Shown: positions 1-10,093 of the stretch, piece by piece
Position numbering within the stretch: position 1 is the first letter of the stretch
How the letters are laid out: the number at the start of each line of letters is the position of its first letter
Assembly: GCA_030068075.1 (NCBI GenBank)
Contig: CM057837.1
Span: 26,771,089-26,835,088 of the forward strand
DNA: 64,000 nucleotides
Reading direction: 5' to 3'
Source of the DNA: Paguma larvata
Taxonomy: Eukaryota; Chordata; Mammalia; Carnivora; Viverridae
Notes under the pieces: model-generated
Told to the model about the DNA's origin: nothing
Seen by the model: the letters and a program-made list of their open reading frames with translations, nothing else
Database searches by the model: none
Program-made: the position numbers and the translations under genes

Positions 1-479
1 AGCTCTTATTATACAGTAGGTCCTAATCTAAGTGCTTAACACTTAATGTTCCATTTATTCGTAATTTCATATAGAAGAGAGTTTTAGAGGATTATCATTC
101 CAGAATCTTTCTTTATAGCTAGGTTCTTTCTGGAACCTAGTGAGACTACAACCTAGTCTCACTAGAAATTACCTTGTTGTTATGAACCTGGAAACCGAGG
201 GTCAAGTTATTTCAGAATTGGTTTAATTATAAGGCATATGAATCACAAGAGTCCTGCTCTTGGTGATTCTTGAAGAAGCCTTCTGTCAGGGATCTAGCAG
301 AATTCGCACCAGGATAGCAAGTTTAGGCTTTCTGAAGGGACTCACATTAAACGAGACGAATCTGAAGAGAGGGAGCTGACCCAATGGTTATGCAAAGCAG
401 GGTTCTAGGAGTTCCTGTGCCTTGGGGAGGCTACTACTGTGCACCCAGCACCCTGCTAACCGCCGTGCCAGGTCTTATA
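1..479. other. Non-repeat sequence, no gene seen
   Basis: No recognisable repeat, exon or RNA gene. A short direct repeat around a 'cctagtctcact/cctagtgagact' palindrome lies near 130-165. Ordinary composition. Confidence 0.5.
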
Positions 480-1065
480 GCTCAATTGGAGAGTCAAGAG
501 TGACACATGAAAACTATGTGTGGAATCCAGTGCAGTGTTCAGTCGAGCCCTGGATTGTAAGGAATAAGAGTGTTGGTTATTCTTTTTGACCACACCCAGA
601 CTTTTTCTTCACACCTCACTGCTTGCTCTGTGCCTCAGAGGCTGACCTTTCCAGCTGGCATTGCCAGGGAACCCTCCTTGGCTGGCTTCAATAGGGTTTG
701 GTCAATGGGCCATTCTAGCAGGAAATCGGGAGGGAAGAGAGAGGGGTGGGAGTGCTTTCCCCCACCTCCTTCGCTGTGGTACCATATCTCTAGAAATGGC
801 AGTGGTATGCCATGACTGCAGCTCCTCCTAGGGAGCCCCTTCTCTGCAGCATCGGCTCTCACCGGGCTTCACCAACGCCACTTCCTGTCCTCGCCATGGC
901 TTACAGGTGGTCATGACACCTCACTTCTGCTAGTCTCCGGGCACCTCAGCTCCTTGTGGTGCCTTTCACCTGTCTACACCTCTGTATAATAAATTCTTCA
1001 TTAACATCTCTTCAGTTCATTCAAACCATCTGAGTGGAATTCTATTTCCTGCCTGATTTTAGACT
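480..1065. repeat. Possible ancient interspersed repeat, unassigned
   Basis: The stretch from about 640 (CTGACCTTTCCAGCTGGCAT) to about 1060 (AATTCTATTTCCTGCCTG, preceded by TAATAAATTCTTCATTAA) follows the order of an old mammalian repeat whose antisense end reads like 'AATAAA...CTC...GAGTGTGCCATCTGTTTCCTGCC'. The match is from memory and diverged, so family and strand are left open. Overlapping frames of 75-81 codons show no protein character. Confidence 0.35.
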
Positions 1066-1148
1066 TATAAAGTGTGGCATGCAGATAAAGGAAAGACCAT
1101 GTAGAGCTAGAATGGTTATGAAGGGCTGTCAAATAGCAGCTGGTGTAA

Positions 1149-1366
1149 AACAGGGGCTGGTTACCTATAGCTCGTAGGCCAAATCTGGCCTACCACCTAT
1201 TTTGTAAACAAAGTTTCACTGGAATTCAAACTCATCGATTTATTTATGTATTGTCTGGCCACTTTCATGCTCTGATGGCAAAGTTGAGTTGTATCCAAGA
1301 TGGTAGGGACTGAAAAGTTTAAAATATTTGCTATCTGGCTTTTACAGAAAAGGTTTGCCAACCTTT
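1149..1366 (+). mobile_element. hAT-Charlie-type nonautonomous DNA transposon (MER) relic
   Basis: It starts with CAGGGGCTGGTTACC and ends with GGTTTGCCAACCTTTG, imperfect terminal inverted repeats of the CAGGGGTTGGCAAAC type. The inside carries the diagnostic order GGCCAAATCTGGCC, then TTTGTAAA-AAAGTTT, then ATTGTCTGGCC, then TTTAAAATATTTGCTATCTGGC. About 218 bp is full length for this class of small hAT element. It is inactive, with no transposase. The exact MER subfamily name is not certain. Confidence 0.75.
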
Positions 1367-1575
1367 GGAAGAAGCATAATGCAATAGAAGGAGTAAGTCA
1401 GATAGACCTGGGTCCCAATGTCAGTTCGGACTAGATCAGTTGTACATAATTTAAACTTCTCGGAGCCTATTTCTTCATCCACAAAATGGGAATAGTGGTC
1501 GCTCCGTCCCCATGTTGTCATGATGATTAAATGTGATAGCGTGTACCCGGAGGTGAATAGTGAATGATTGTTTCC
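1367..1575 (+). repeat. MIR SINE (ancient tRNA-derived)
   Basis: It follows the MIR order: 'GACCTGGGTCCCAATGTCAG', a degenerate core, then CTTCTCGGAGCCTATTTCTTCATC, ACAAAATGGGAATAGTGG, TGATGATTAAATGTGATAG. It abuts the preceding hAT element. Highly diverged, as expected of a pre-placental SINE. Confidence 0.8.
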
Positions 1576-1699
1576 TACTCTCTACACTTCCCCAGTCAGC
1601 TATCAACAACGATATAAGGAAAGACACAAATATGGGTCTCAGAGAGGTAGCTAATGTGATGGCAGGAAATGGTGTGTCAGGAAAGTGTGGGAGGTGAGG

Positions 1700-1935
1700 T
1701 TAGACTATACTTATAAACAGGAGCAGCTACATAATTTGCTAGCCCAGTGCAAAATGCAAGCACGGGGCTCCTTATTCAAACATTATGAAGAATTTCAAGA
1801 TGGTGATGGCAGAGGGTTAAGCCAAGTCCAGGGTCCTTCTAAGTGTGGGGCACAGGGTGACTGCTCAGGTCAAATGGTCATGAAGCCTAGAGTCACCAGA
1901 GGAGGCCCCACCCTTCTCAGGGCAGACATGGAAGG
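1700..1935 (+). repeat. Unnamed ancient interspersed repeat, copy A
   Basis: It contains GCCCAGTGCAAAATGCAAG, GGGGCTCCTTATTCAAA, ATGAAGAATTTCAAGATGG, CAGGGTCCTTCTAAGTGTGG and GGTCATGAAGCC. The same blocks in the same order occur at 4836-4985, so both are copies of one old repeat family. I recognise the pattern as a mammalian interspersed repeat but cannot name it. Confidence 0.6.
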
Positions 1936-1944
1936 GTGAAGGGT

Positions 1945-2080
1945 GTGTGAGCTCTTGAATGGTCTGATCTGGGTTCCAGTGTTGACATGGCCACTTGCCA
2001 GGTGTCTGGTCTGATCAATTACATGTTCTGAGCGTTGGAGTCATCTGTAAAGTATGAAGGACCAATTGTATTGAGTTCAG
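1945..2080 (+). repeat. MIR SINE fragment
   Basis: It reads CTGGGTTCCAGTGTTGACATG, CCACTTGCCAGGTG, a degenerate 'TTACATGTTCTGAGCG', then TCATCTGTAAAGTATGAAGG, the MIR core and 3' region in plus orientation. Truncated at both ends. From 2081 to 2389 no repeat or gene is seen. Confidence 0.6.
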
Positions 2081-2389
2081 TGTTCGGCATTTAGTTGCCC
2101 TTAGTAAATGACAGTTCCCTTTTCTTTGATGGATTTATCTTTCTGGGTTAATATATTTGCATATTGTGTCTATGTTGAACCCTGTGCAGAACACAACAGC
2201 CTACAGGACGGGGCCAGACAAGCATCTGGTTCCCAAAGTGCTGTCACTTCCATGGAGCCACATGGAAACCACATCACTTCCTCTAGGACGGCCCTGTGCT
2301 AATGGGAAGGAGAAAATAACATCTTTCTCTTTGCCAAATTCCTTACCTCCCTATGCCCTCGGAGTTTCCAAAGAGGTGCCAATTGAAAG

Positions 2390-2685
2390 TAAAAATTCAC
2401 TTCCTTTTTATTTATTAAAAATTGTTTTTTAATGTTTATTTATTTTCGAGAGACAGAGAAAGACAGGGCATGAGCAGGAGAGGGCAGAGAGAGAGGGAGA
2501 CACAGAATCCAAAGCAGCTTCCAGGCTCTGAGCTGTCAGCATAGAGCCCAACACAGGGCTCAAACTCACAGACCGCGAGATCATGACCTGAGCTGAAGTC
2601 AGACGCTTAACCAACTGAGACACCCAGGTGCCCCTAAATTCACTTCCTTTTTAAAAACAAATTTTAAAATTTTTAAATGTTTATT

Positions 2686-2733
<48 letters not shown>

Positions 2734-2910
2734 CGCAAATGGAGGAGGGGCAGAGAAAGAGAGAGACACAGAATCTGAAGCAGGTTCCAGGCTCTGAGCC
2801 GTCAGCACAGAGCCCGATGTGGGGCTCAAACTCAGAAACTGTGAGATCGTGACTTGAGCTGAAGTCGGAAGCTTAACAGGTGCCCTGGTAAAAATTCACT
2901 TCTTAAATGG
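2390..2910 (-). mobile_element. Two CAN-SINEs inserted in series at one target site
   Basis: SINE 1 (about 2412-2634) and SINE 2 (about 2656-2887) both lie on the minus strand: each shows the poly(T) side first, the GTCAGCA-AGAGCCC body, then the GCCACCCAGGTGCCCC-like head at the right. The target sequence AAATTCACTTCCTTTTT occurs three times, at 2392-2410, 2636-2653 and, partly, at 2890-2905. Two successive insertions into one site best explain this. SINE 2 lacks the last part of its head (TTAACAGGTGCCC, with the AGTGAGCCACC segment missing). Both carry felid-type bodies. Confidence 0.9.
2689..2731 (+). repeat. (GA)n microsatellite inside SINE 2
   Basis: About 43 bp of almost pure GA, an expansion of the CT-rich segment that all CAN-SINEs carry between body and tail. 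Confidence 0.95.
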
Positions 2911-4835
2911 TCCTTGGCCCACATCCATTTGGTGGTGATGCAATGAAGGAATTCACCATGATCCTATGGGGGGGGGGGCCCTTGGTCCTGCAAGCAGATT
3001 GAAGCGAACAGCTCTGTGCTCCTGGGAAGGGGCGGGTGCTCCAGGCAGCATCTCCTCTGAGATTTGTACCATGTGCGTCTGGCAGGCAGTAATTTTGGAG
3101 TTCGCAGGTGGCACCTGCCTGCCCAGGAGCCACGACTGCTCCCTGGAGGGAGGCGGTGGCCTGCGGCCTGGGGAGGCGCTGGGGCAGGAGGGCACGGGGC
3201 AAATGTAGGCATTTCTAGGCTCTTAGCGAACCCCATCCTGGCGCCAGGAATCCACAGGTGTCATGCGGAGGGTTTGGCTTTGCTTTCGTTTTTAACGAAA
3301 ATGGTGGCTTTCTGTCCTAGTTAGGGAACATGCCCTTTCCGTCGGTCTGAAGCAGCTCTTGGAGGCCAGGCTTCCACTGTCCGGGTAAGGAAGCGGCACG
3401 TGGCGGCTTCAGGAATCGGCGGTCCTGCCTGCTGGACGACGCGGCGTACAAATAAATGGTTTAATCATATGCTGAATTTTGAACTCGGCAACAGGAGCAC
3501 AACCTCTGCCTACTGGAACAGACAGTGCTTAAAGCAACCTAAGAAACGTGTTGATTAGAAGAGCGGCAAATAATTAGGAGGTGCTGCGTTTTGGTTTTCT
3601 TGTTGTGTTTTTTTTTTAACGGCGCGGCGCGAAGAAGCCTCAGAAATGAATACATCGGAAGGGACCCATGCAGGCAATACATTCTGGTGTCTCTGATTCC
3701 CATTTCCAGCTCTGCGGTTTGTGCGGGTGTATTTGGCCTTGGCGCGTGCTGGTGACATTTGAAGCCGCAGGCCCTGGACACACAAAGACGGAGTTAGATG
3801 ACCTCACAGAGTTCCTTCTCCTACAAAGGGAGGAATACCAGAAGGTCAGTTCTTTTGGCTCAAATGCACAAACAAGTCCAAACGGCTGGGTAATCATTCC
3901 CGCCTCTTCTTCCCCCAGGGGCACCCCAGGGAACACACAGTAGTCAGCGTTACACTTTGAACTTCTTCTCTAGTCCACAAAAGTCCACTGTTCTCTCCAG
4001 CCAGTCCTGGAGCCCTCCGGTGGTCTGATTAAGGTTTCCTGCCGCTATTTAAATGCCAAGGCAGACACTCAGCTTTTACCAAAAATAAATGTTGAGGTGA
4101 AGACTTGACATTTACTTTCAAAGTGAGAGACCATCTCAGCATCCAGTTTATTAGATATTCTTTTTATTAGACCAAATGATTCATGTTAGCAAATAAATAG
4201 AAATCAGCCTCTGTTTGCTAGGGTTTTATTGAAAAGGTAGATTCTGATTTTTCAGGGCAGATTGGGACGCGCTCAGGTGCGGCGTCTCGCAGCACAGCAA
4301 GGCCGTAGTCTCACAGGTCACCCGATGCGTGAATTTGCCGTATCTCTCCCTCAGCTTTAGTTTGTTAAGCTCACGTACAATGACACCCAAGGCAGGTAAT
4401 AGAAAACGGAACAGAACACTTGAGTGATGGACTCAAATCTAAATCATGACCGTAAGCACCTCCTTTGGATGACTCATCATGGTGTACTGGTGGGATTTTG
4501 GAGAATGAGTGAGCGAGTTAGCAGGAGAACAGTCCGGTGCTTGGTCTAGAGACTTTGGATCCTTAGCAGCACTCAGTTCTGCTTTTAGCGGTTGTACCTC
4601 TGCTTGGCCATGTCTTTGTGGTTCCACATGGTCAAAGCACCCTGCTTCTTACTCCTCTTGGTGACATTGATTCTACATATCCCTCTTCTTCCTTACTGTC
4701 CACTTAATAGAGTAGATAGGGCATGGCCAGGGTTGGAGGGGCTGTGATCAGTCTGGCAGAGGGTTTTAGGCACTGTTTTGCCATAAACCTCAAGGAATAA
4801 CTTCGGGCAAGCCTGGTTCTGTAACTGGTGGGGTC
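2911..4835. other. Non-repeat sequence with local CpG clusters
   Basis: No coding exon is recognisable although frames of 76-99 codons occur. CpG is dense in two patches, 3375-3450 (about ten CpG in 75 bp) and 3618-3632, unlike the surrounding DNA. A perfect 7-bp-arm inverted repeat with a 3-nt loop sits at 3284-3300. A run of ten G lies near 2968. The patches could be part of a regulatory element; no promoter motif set was seen. Confidence 0.45.
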
Positions 4836-4985
4836 CAGTGAAAAATGAAGATTTGGAGCCCTATTAAAGAATTATTAAGAATTTCAGGATGGCAACAGGA
4901 GGGCCACACATAGGGTCCTTCAGAGCACAGGGCTATGTGACTGTATAGGTTTCATGCCCATGAAATTGGCCTGGCCTCTCAGGGT
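4836..4985 (+). repeat. Unnamed ancient interspersed repeat, copy B
   Basis: It shares with 1700-1935 the ordered blocks TATTAAGAATTTCAGGATGG, GGGTCCTTCAGAGCACAGGG, GTGACTGTATAGG and GCCCATGAAATTGGCC. Same orientation, older truncation at the left. Confidence 0.6.
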
Positions 4986-5559
4986 AGTGGGCATGGGAGA
5001 CTGCTGTCTCATTCTTGGCTCCACTTACTGAGGGGGAACTGTATCTCTCAGAGTTGGAAGTGAAGCCTCCCACCATCCCTGCAGTGGGAAGGGGCATGGC
5101 CCTGATGCAGCGGGTCCATGCTCCAGGAAGGGACAGCTTTCCTGAGAGTGCCAGATGAAACTCTGAGGGAAAAGCAGGTATAGAAATGTGGTCCCTGGGT
5201 ACTGGTTACAACAGATGTTTGGGGACAGAAAGGATAGTTGGTGGAGGACAGATTTCTCTGCTGGGACTGCTCCAGGCTTTATCCCCCCGTGATCCCCTCC
5301 CCCCAGTCCCACGGACTAATGAATGCTATGTCAGCTACAATAATGTACAATGAATGCTACAATCAACCTCGCCAGACTTCCACCTTAAACATGAAGACAA
5401 TTCCAACAGCACTCAGGGAGCCAGGGAGGAGATCCAAGGAAGTATTTCACCTCCATCTCTGCTGGTTTGAGACAAATCACAGGCCTGGGGAGACCTGCCT
5501 CCAAACAGGAAACCAACAACAGGGGACTCATGAAATGTGACACGTGGCAGGCAATGGTG
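4986..5559. other. Non-repeat sequence, no gene seen
   Basis: No recognisable repeat apart from a short imperfect direct repeat (ATGAATGCTA at about 5321 and 5350). Frames of 62-100 codons on both strands show no family features. Confidence 0.4.
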
Positions 5560-5800
5560 CTGAACGCATACATATTTGGAGAAATAAAATTTAGACATGA
5601 AATCCTTACAAGAATGTGAAAAGAAACATATTCATATGAAAGAAGAGGTGATCAGTAGACCAAAATACAAGAGATGATAGCAGAGGTAAGAAAAAAATTT
5701 GTGGAAACAGACGATGCCAAAATAGAATTTAAAATAATATGATCATTTAAGCACAGAGCTGACACTGTTGAAAATTTTTATCAGATGTGGGAATTAGGCC
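5560..5800 (+). repeat. A-rich old LINE fragment (L1M/HAL1-like)
   Basis: Purine-rich sequence of the L1 ORF1 coding-strand type (GAAATAAAATTTAGACATG, GAAAGAAGAGGTGATC, AATTTAAAATAATATGATC). Together with 6250-6470 it may be one element split by the L2 and SINE in between. Weak on its own. Confidence 0.35.
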
Positions 5801-5861
5801 TGAGAAACCCACTTCCCACCAGATGCAGAGGAAAAGTTAAAGAGAGATAAAGAGAGAGACC

Positions 5862-6003
5862 TTTTTGGTCTCCTTTGCTAACTCCCCTTGTCCCCTGCAT
5901 GTGCCCAGAATTACTTGAGGCTTGTACCTGAGATCTCTCTTCTCTCTCTACACTTTCCCCCTAGGTGTGCTTATCCATTCCACGGCTTCAAAACCATCAG
6001 AGA
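5862..6003 (+). repeat. L2 LINE fragment, reverse-transcriptase region
   Basis: It aligns with 7918-8058 at roughly 85% identity by eye over about 140 bp (shared TTGTCCCCTG, CTGAGATCTC, TTCTCTCTCTACA, GCTTATCCATTCCA, GGCTTCAAAACCA). In L2 this segment encodes the reverse transcriptase just before the YADD catalytic motif; here the copy stops at that point, next to the SINE target duplication. Ancient and inactive. Confidence 0.65.
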
Positions 6004-6020
6004 AATAATAATTGATATGG

Positions 6021-6241
6021 AGGCATGGGGCGCTGGGCGGCTCTGTCAGTTAAGAGCCCAACTCTTGGTTTCACCTCAGGTCATGATCTTCTGGTTTCAT
6101 GGGTTTGAGCCGCACATCAGCCTGTGTACTGACAGTGCAGAGCCTGCTTGGGATTCTCTCTCTCTCCCTGTCTCTCTGCCCCTCCCTGACTTACCCTGTC
6201 TCCGTCTCTCTCAAAATAAATAAACTTAAAAAAATTTCTTA
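6021..6241 (+). mobile_element. CAN-SINE, older felid-lineage subtype
   Basis: Head GGGGCGCTGGGCGGCTC starts at about 6027; the body reads GTACTGACAGTGCAGAGCCTGCTTGGGATTCTCTC rather than the younger CAGCTCAGAGCCTGGAGCC form, followed by AAAATAAATAAACTTAAAA. The target duplication is AATAATTGATATGG (6007-6020) against AATAATTTATATGG (6244-6257). The ORF across 5888-6223 is a chance frame through L2 and SINE. Confidence 0.9.
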
Positions 6242-6249
6242 AAAATAAT

Positions 6250-6475
6250 TTATATGGTGGTGAGATTACATAGCTACATGTATCTAAGCAGAGTTGCTGA
6301 AGAAGAGAAAAATATTGAAAGATATAATAGAAGAAAACTTTCCTGAACTGAAGAAAGATCTAAAGCCCTAGAGTGGGAGAGTGCTCTGGTATAGGTAAAA
6401 TTAATTAAAAATTTCCAAGACCTAGACCAGTATCTTGAATTTTATTGCATTTTTTAAAAAGCATTCCTGGTTACT
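6250..6475 (+). repeat. L1M/HAL1-type ORF1-region fragment
   Basis: It contains ATAATAGAAGAAAACTTTCC followed by TGAACTGAAGAAAGATC, then GGTAAAATTAATTAAAAA, the arrangement seen in the ORF1 part of old L1/HAL1 elements. Coding potential is lost. Confidence 0.5.
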
Positions 6476-7455
6476 TAGACTGGAAAACAATGTCAGTCTG
6501 CCTACAGAATTTTCTGCCGTGTTAGATTCCATAAGGCAATGGAACAATGCTCCTAGAGGTTTGTGAGTAAAAGCATTTCTGTGAAGAATTCTGTGGCCAA
6601 TTGAAGCAGATACTGATGCTTTTTGTGCTCTGCCCCATGTTTTCTCTGGATGCCTGTGATCTCAGCTACCTGTTGTGCAGGTATGCTGCCTGCTACCCAC
6701 CTCCAGCCATTTTGGGGAGCTTTCTGCCTGCAGGCTTTTTCCAAAGAAGTGAAAGCGAGTTATTCCTGGGGGCAGTGTGACCAACTGGAGATGGAAGTTG
6801 GCAGATGAATGCCTTAGTGTCCCACTCTTCATGGAACAGTTTTGAGGCACATTCTGCATGTTTCCTCAGGGGTCCCCAGTGGCATTGAGCCTCAGTTGGT
6901 AACCAGATCAAACAACCCCCCATTATTGTTTTTCCATCTTCTTTGTCTCTCCCTGCTTCCTCACTGCTGTTTCCTGGGAAGAGTTCCAAAGTAAATTACT
7001 CACCCCCAAGTCTTCATCTCAGAGTCCTTTTAAAAGGGCAAAACCTAAGTCAAAACACCTGCCAATCTCTTCTTTTTGTATGAAAGCAACAGAAAGAAAT
7101 TCTCACATATTTAAGGACTCAGGAAATATATGACTATGTACTCTTGGTGATAAAATTATATGAACATATACTGCAGCCAATGAGAGATGAGCAAAGTAGA
7201 GACATCAGGAATGAGGAGATGTGGGATGAAAATTTAAAAAGGACCAACAGAGAGCATAGAAACCAATTAAGCACGAATTATCCAAACGACTGTGGTAAAT
7301 GTGGTCATAAAGCAATGTAAATATTACAACTCTTGAAAATAAAAGACGGTGAAAAACAACATAATAATAAGCACCAAGAAATATTGCTTCTTGATGTTGA
7401 TTAGTCAAGGTACAGAGCATAAAATAGAAATTTTAAAGTATAAAACTAGACCACT
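6476..7455. other. Mostly non-repeat sequence
   Basis: 6480-7040 shows no recognisable repeat; 7070-7455 is A-rich and may hold further LINE debris. Several overlapping frames of 61-98 codons carry no protein signature. Confidence 0.4.
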
Positions 7456-7459
7456 AAGA

Positions 7460-7830
7460 TTAAAGCAATCTTATCCCTTCTACCCCTGGTCCTGAGTCAT
7501 CCAGCTCCCTACCCTGTAAACAACTATCTTCCTAGTTTATTTACATCTTTCAAAAATATTCTAAACATATTCCAGCAATCCAATATCTACTCCCCCCACA
7601 TGCTTTTTCCCCCCACAAATGAGACTGGAGAACTTGCTTTTCTTACTCAGTGAATTTTGAATGGTGCATTTTGAAAATCATTTCATGTCCTTCGTTTAAT
7701 ACAACTGCAGAGTATTCCTTTGTACAGATGAACCTCAAGTTATTTCTTCAGTCTCCCATGATGGGGCTCTAGATTATTGCTAATGTATTGCCATTACAAC
7801 ACAGCTCCATTGAGTAACCTTAGCACAGGT
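7460..7830 (-). repeat. Old L1M fragment, antisense
   Basis: The plus strand reads like the complement of an old L1 ORF2/3' region: CAGAGTATTCCTTTGTACAG, TTATTTCTTCAGTC, GATTATTGCTAATG, matching the usual antisense order 'agtattccattgta...ttgctattacaaacaatg'. Diverged and truncated. Confidence 0.5.
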
Positions 7831-7917
7831 ACGGTGTTACCTGTCTCCTTTCCTCTTGAAACTCTCTCCTCTTTTCTGTGATACTGTGCTTTCCTGTCTG
7901 TCCTGGGACTTCTCTGG

Positions 7918-8612
7918 TTGCACCTTTTTAGTCTCCTCTGCCAACTTCTCTTGTCCCCTGAATGTCCACAGAGTTACTTGACGCTTACGCCTGAGATCTC
8001 ACTTCTCTCTCTACATTTTGTCCCTAGGTAGGCTTATCCATTCCAGGGCTTCAAAACCAACTATACGCTGATGATTGCCCCAATTCTACCTCCAGTCAAA
8101 CCCTACTTCTGAACTCCAGTGCCTGCGTGATACCCTCACTCATATCTCCCATAGACGCTGCAATCTTATACCCTAAACAGGACTCTGGAAGTTTCTCTCC
8201 AACCCTGTTCATCTCCCAGTCTTCCCCAAGTCATATAACTATAGCAACATCTCTCTAGTTTCTGAAACCAAATCCTGGATACAATTCTATCTACAAAATA
8301 TATTCATACTCCTACCATTTTCAACTCTTCAGTGCTACCACTCCCACACTGCCACCATCTTTCTCCTGGGCCACTGCAAAGCCCTGACTGGCCTGTCTGT
8401 TTCCACCCCTGCCTCCACAATCTTCTATCCATTGCCAGCAGGACTTTGTAGGATGTAAGTTAGACTTCTGTCTCCATGTTATGACTGTTATCGCACTGTA
8501 ATATAATGAGTTGTTTTTGTGTTTGACCCCTGCAAGATTGGGGTCTCCTTGAGACACAATTTCTCATTGACTTTCCAGCTCCTAGAATACTGGGTGTACC
8601 TATTAAAGTAGG
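7918..8612 (+). repeat. L2 LINE fragment with reverse-transcriptase YADD region
   Basis: Ancient L2. In one frame 8061-8075 still encodes Leu-Tyr-Ala-Asp-Asp, the catalytic block of the LINE reverse transcriptase, preceded by the conserved GGCTTCAAAACC segment. It continues through the segment related to CTGTTTCCACCCCTGCCTCC (about 8396) to an L2-like 3' part (GGTCTCCTTGAGACACAATT, CAGCTCCTAGAATACTGGGTG) near 8532-8597. Many indels; not functional. Its 5' end repeats the fragment at 5862-6003. Confidence 0.75.
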
Positions 8613-9868
8613 AAATTCACATGGAACTGAGTTTACAAATTACAAAGAGGAAGACATTTAAGTCAAGTGAAGAAGACAGTTTCTGAATCACCATTGAAAT
8701 AGGAAGGGTGCATTAGGTCAAATGTATGGTATCCTGGCCCATCTCCACCTCAATCTCCTTTCCTCTTCTCTCATTCTTTGACCTTTAGGTGACTTGAGAG
8801 AGTGCTTTGAGAGAAGCAAAGATCTCTATGGGCTACCATGTTTTTGAGTCTTTGGAAAGGTTCCCTTGTCGGTGCACAGGGAGCTCTAACAATAAAATGA
8901 CAGTCCTGATAGACTTTCAAGATTTCATGTTATTATTCTATTTGTGAACAATAATGATTATCATGATCCATTCCTCTGTATAGACATTTTAAATACTGGT
9001 TAAGCAACTGAGAATTAATTTATTGGTAATGAACATTTTCAACTTCATTAGATACTCAGAAGCCTACTACATTATCATTATCTGGATGCTAAATTTTAAT
9101 TGCATGCAGCCTGGTCCCTCAATAATTAACACATTATATATCCCACCTAATTCACAAACTAATTGTCATTTCTTAGATCTTAATATTACTTGCTAATTTT
9201 GCCAAGGATAAAAAAAAATCTGACTGTCAAAACTCCAGAGAAAATGACATTATAAGGCACAATAGTGACAAAACAAGTTAATTTATTGCAAAGTCACCAG
9301 GAGAAGGAGTTTTTAATTGCATATTTGTTACCTTCATAAAAGACATAAATGGCTTTTTAGTTACATATTTGCTTATTTCTTACATATTAAAAAAGTGTTA
9401 ACAAGCCTGATTAAAATTAATTGCAAGGTCCAAGATCTGAGCGGAGATACCAGCATTAGCAAACTTCTAATTGAAGCCGAAAGAGGAGAACACAGGAGAT
9501 GCTGGGTGGAAAGGGAATCAGAACAGATGTTTGACTGTGGAGATGGAAAATAATTAAGTGACCCAACAAGGAAAAGAGAATTTAAAGAGAAATTCGAACC
9601 TGATCATAAATAGGAAAAAAGTTATCCTGATAACATTAACCATTGGTAACAGCGATTTGCTTCTAAAGGCTCGATTTGGAACAATCAGCAGTGTTCTCGG
9701 ACAACTCTGAAAGCAGCACACTCCGTGGTTATAGTCTGGAAAGCTATAACCGTGAAAATATTTCTCCCATCATACAATGTCTTGGTATCTTTCCAAATCA
9801 ATGTCGACTCCCTCCGTATGCAGCAAGTTCTATATGAGCTTCTACGGGCAAAACGTGGGATCTTTGCA
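8613..9868. other. AT-rich non-repeat block, candidate conserved noncoding element
   Basis: No repeat is recognisable from about 8880 to 9860. The sequence is rich in TAATTA/ATTA homeodomain-core words (for example GAGAATTAATTTATTGG at 9010, CAATAATTAACACATT at 9120, ATTAAAATTAATTGC at 9411) and lacks the decay typical of neutral DNA. Conservation is inferred, not measured. Confidence 0.4.
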
Positions 9869-10093
9869 GGGCAACTGGGTGGCTCAGTCGGCTGGGTGTC
9901 CGACTTCAGCTCAAGGTCATGATCTCCCAATTGGTGAGTTCAACCCCCAAATAGGGCTCTGTGCTGACAGCTCAGAACTTGGAGCCTGCTTCGGATTCTG
10001 TGTCTCCCTCTCTCTTTGCCCCTCCATCTTCCCTGCTCATGCTCTGTCTCTCTTTCCAAAAAAAAAAAGAAAAATAATAATAATAATAAAAAG
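9869..10093 (+). mobile_element. CAN-SINE (SINEC_Fc type)
   Basis: Head GGGCAACTGGGTGGCTCAGTC, body GTGCTGACAGCTCAGAACTTGG, CT-rich stretch and an A-rich tail that ends in (TAA)n at about 10075-10090. No clean target duplication is visible, though CTTTG occurs on both sides. Confidence 0.93.

Noticed and set aside
480..1065. Possible exon with a downstream AATAAA (TATAATAAATTC near 986)
   Set aside because: The surroundings match the layout of an old interspersed repeat better than a 3' UTR, and the short frames overlap on both strands.
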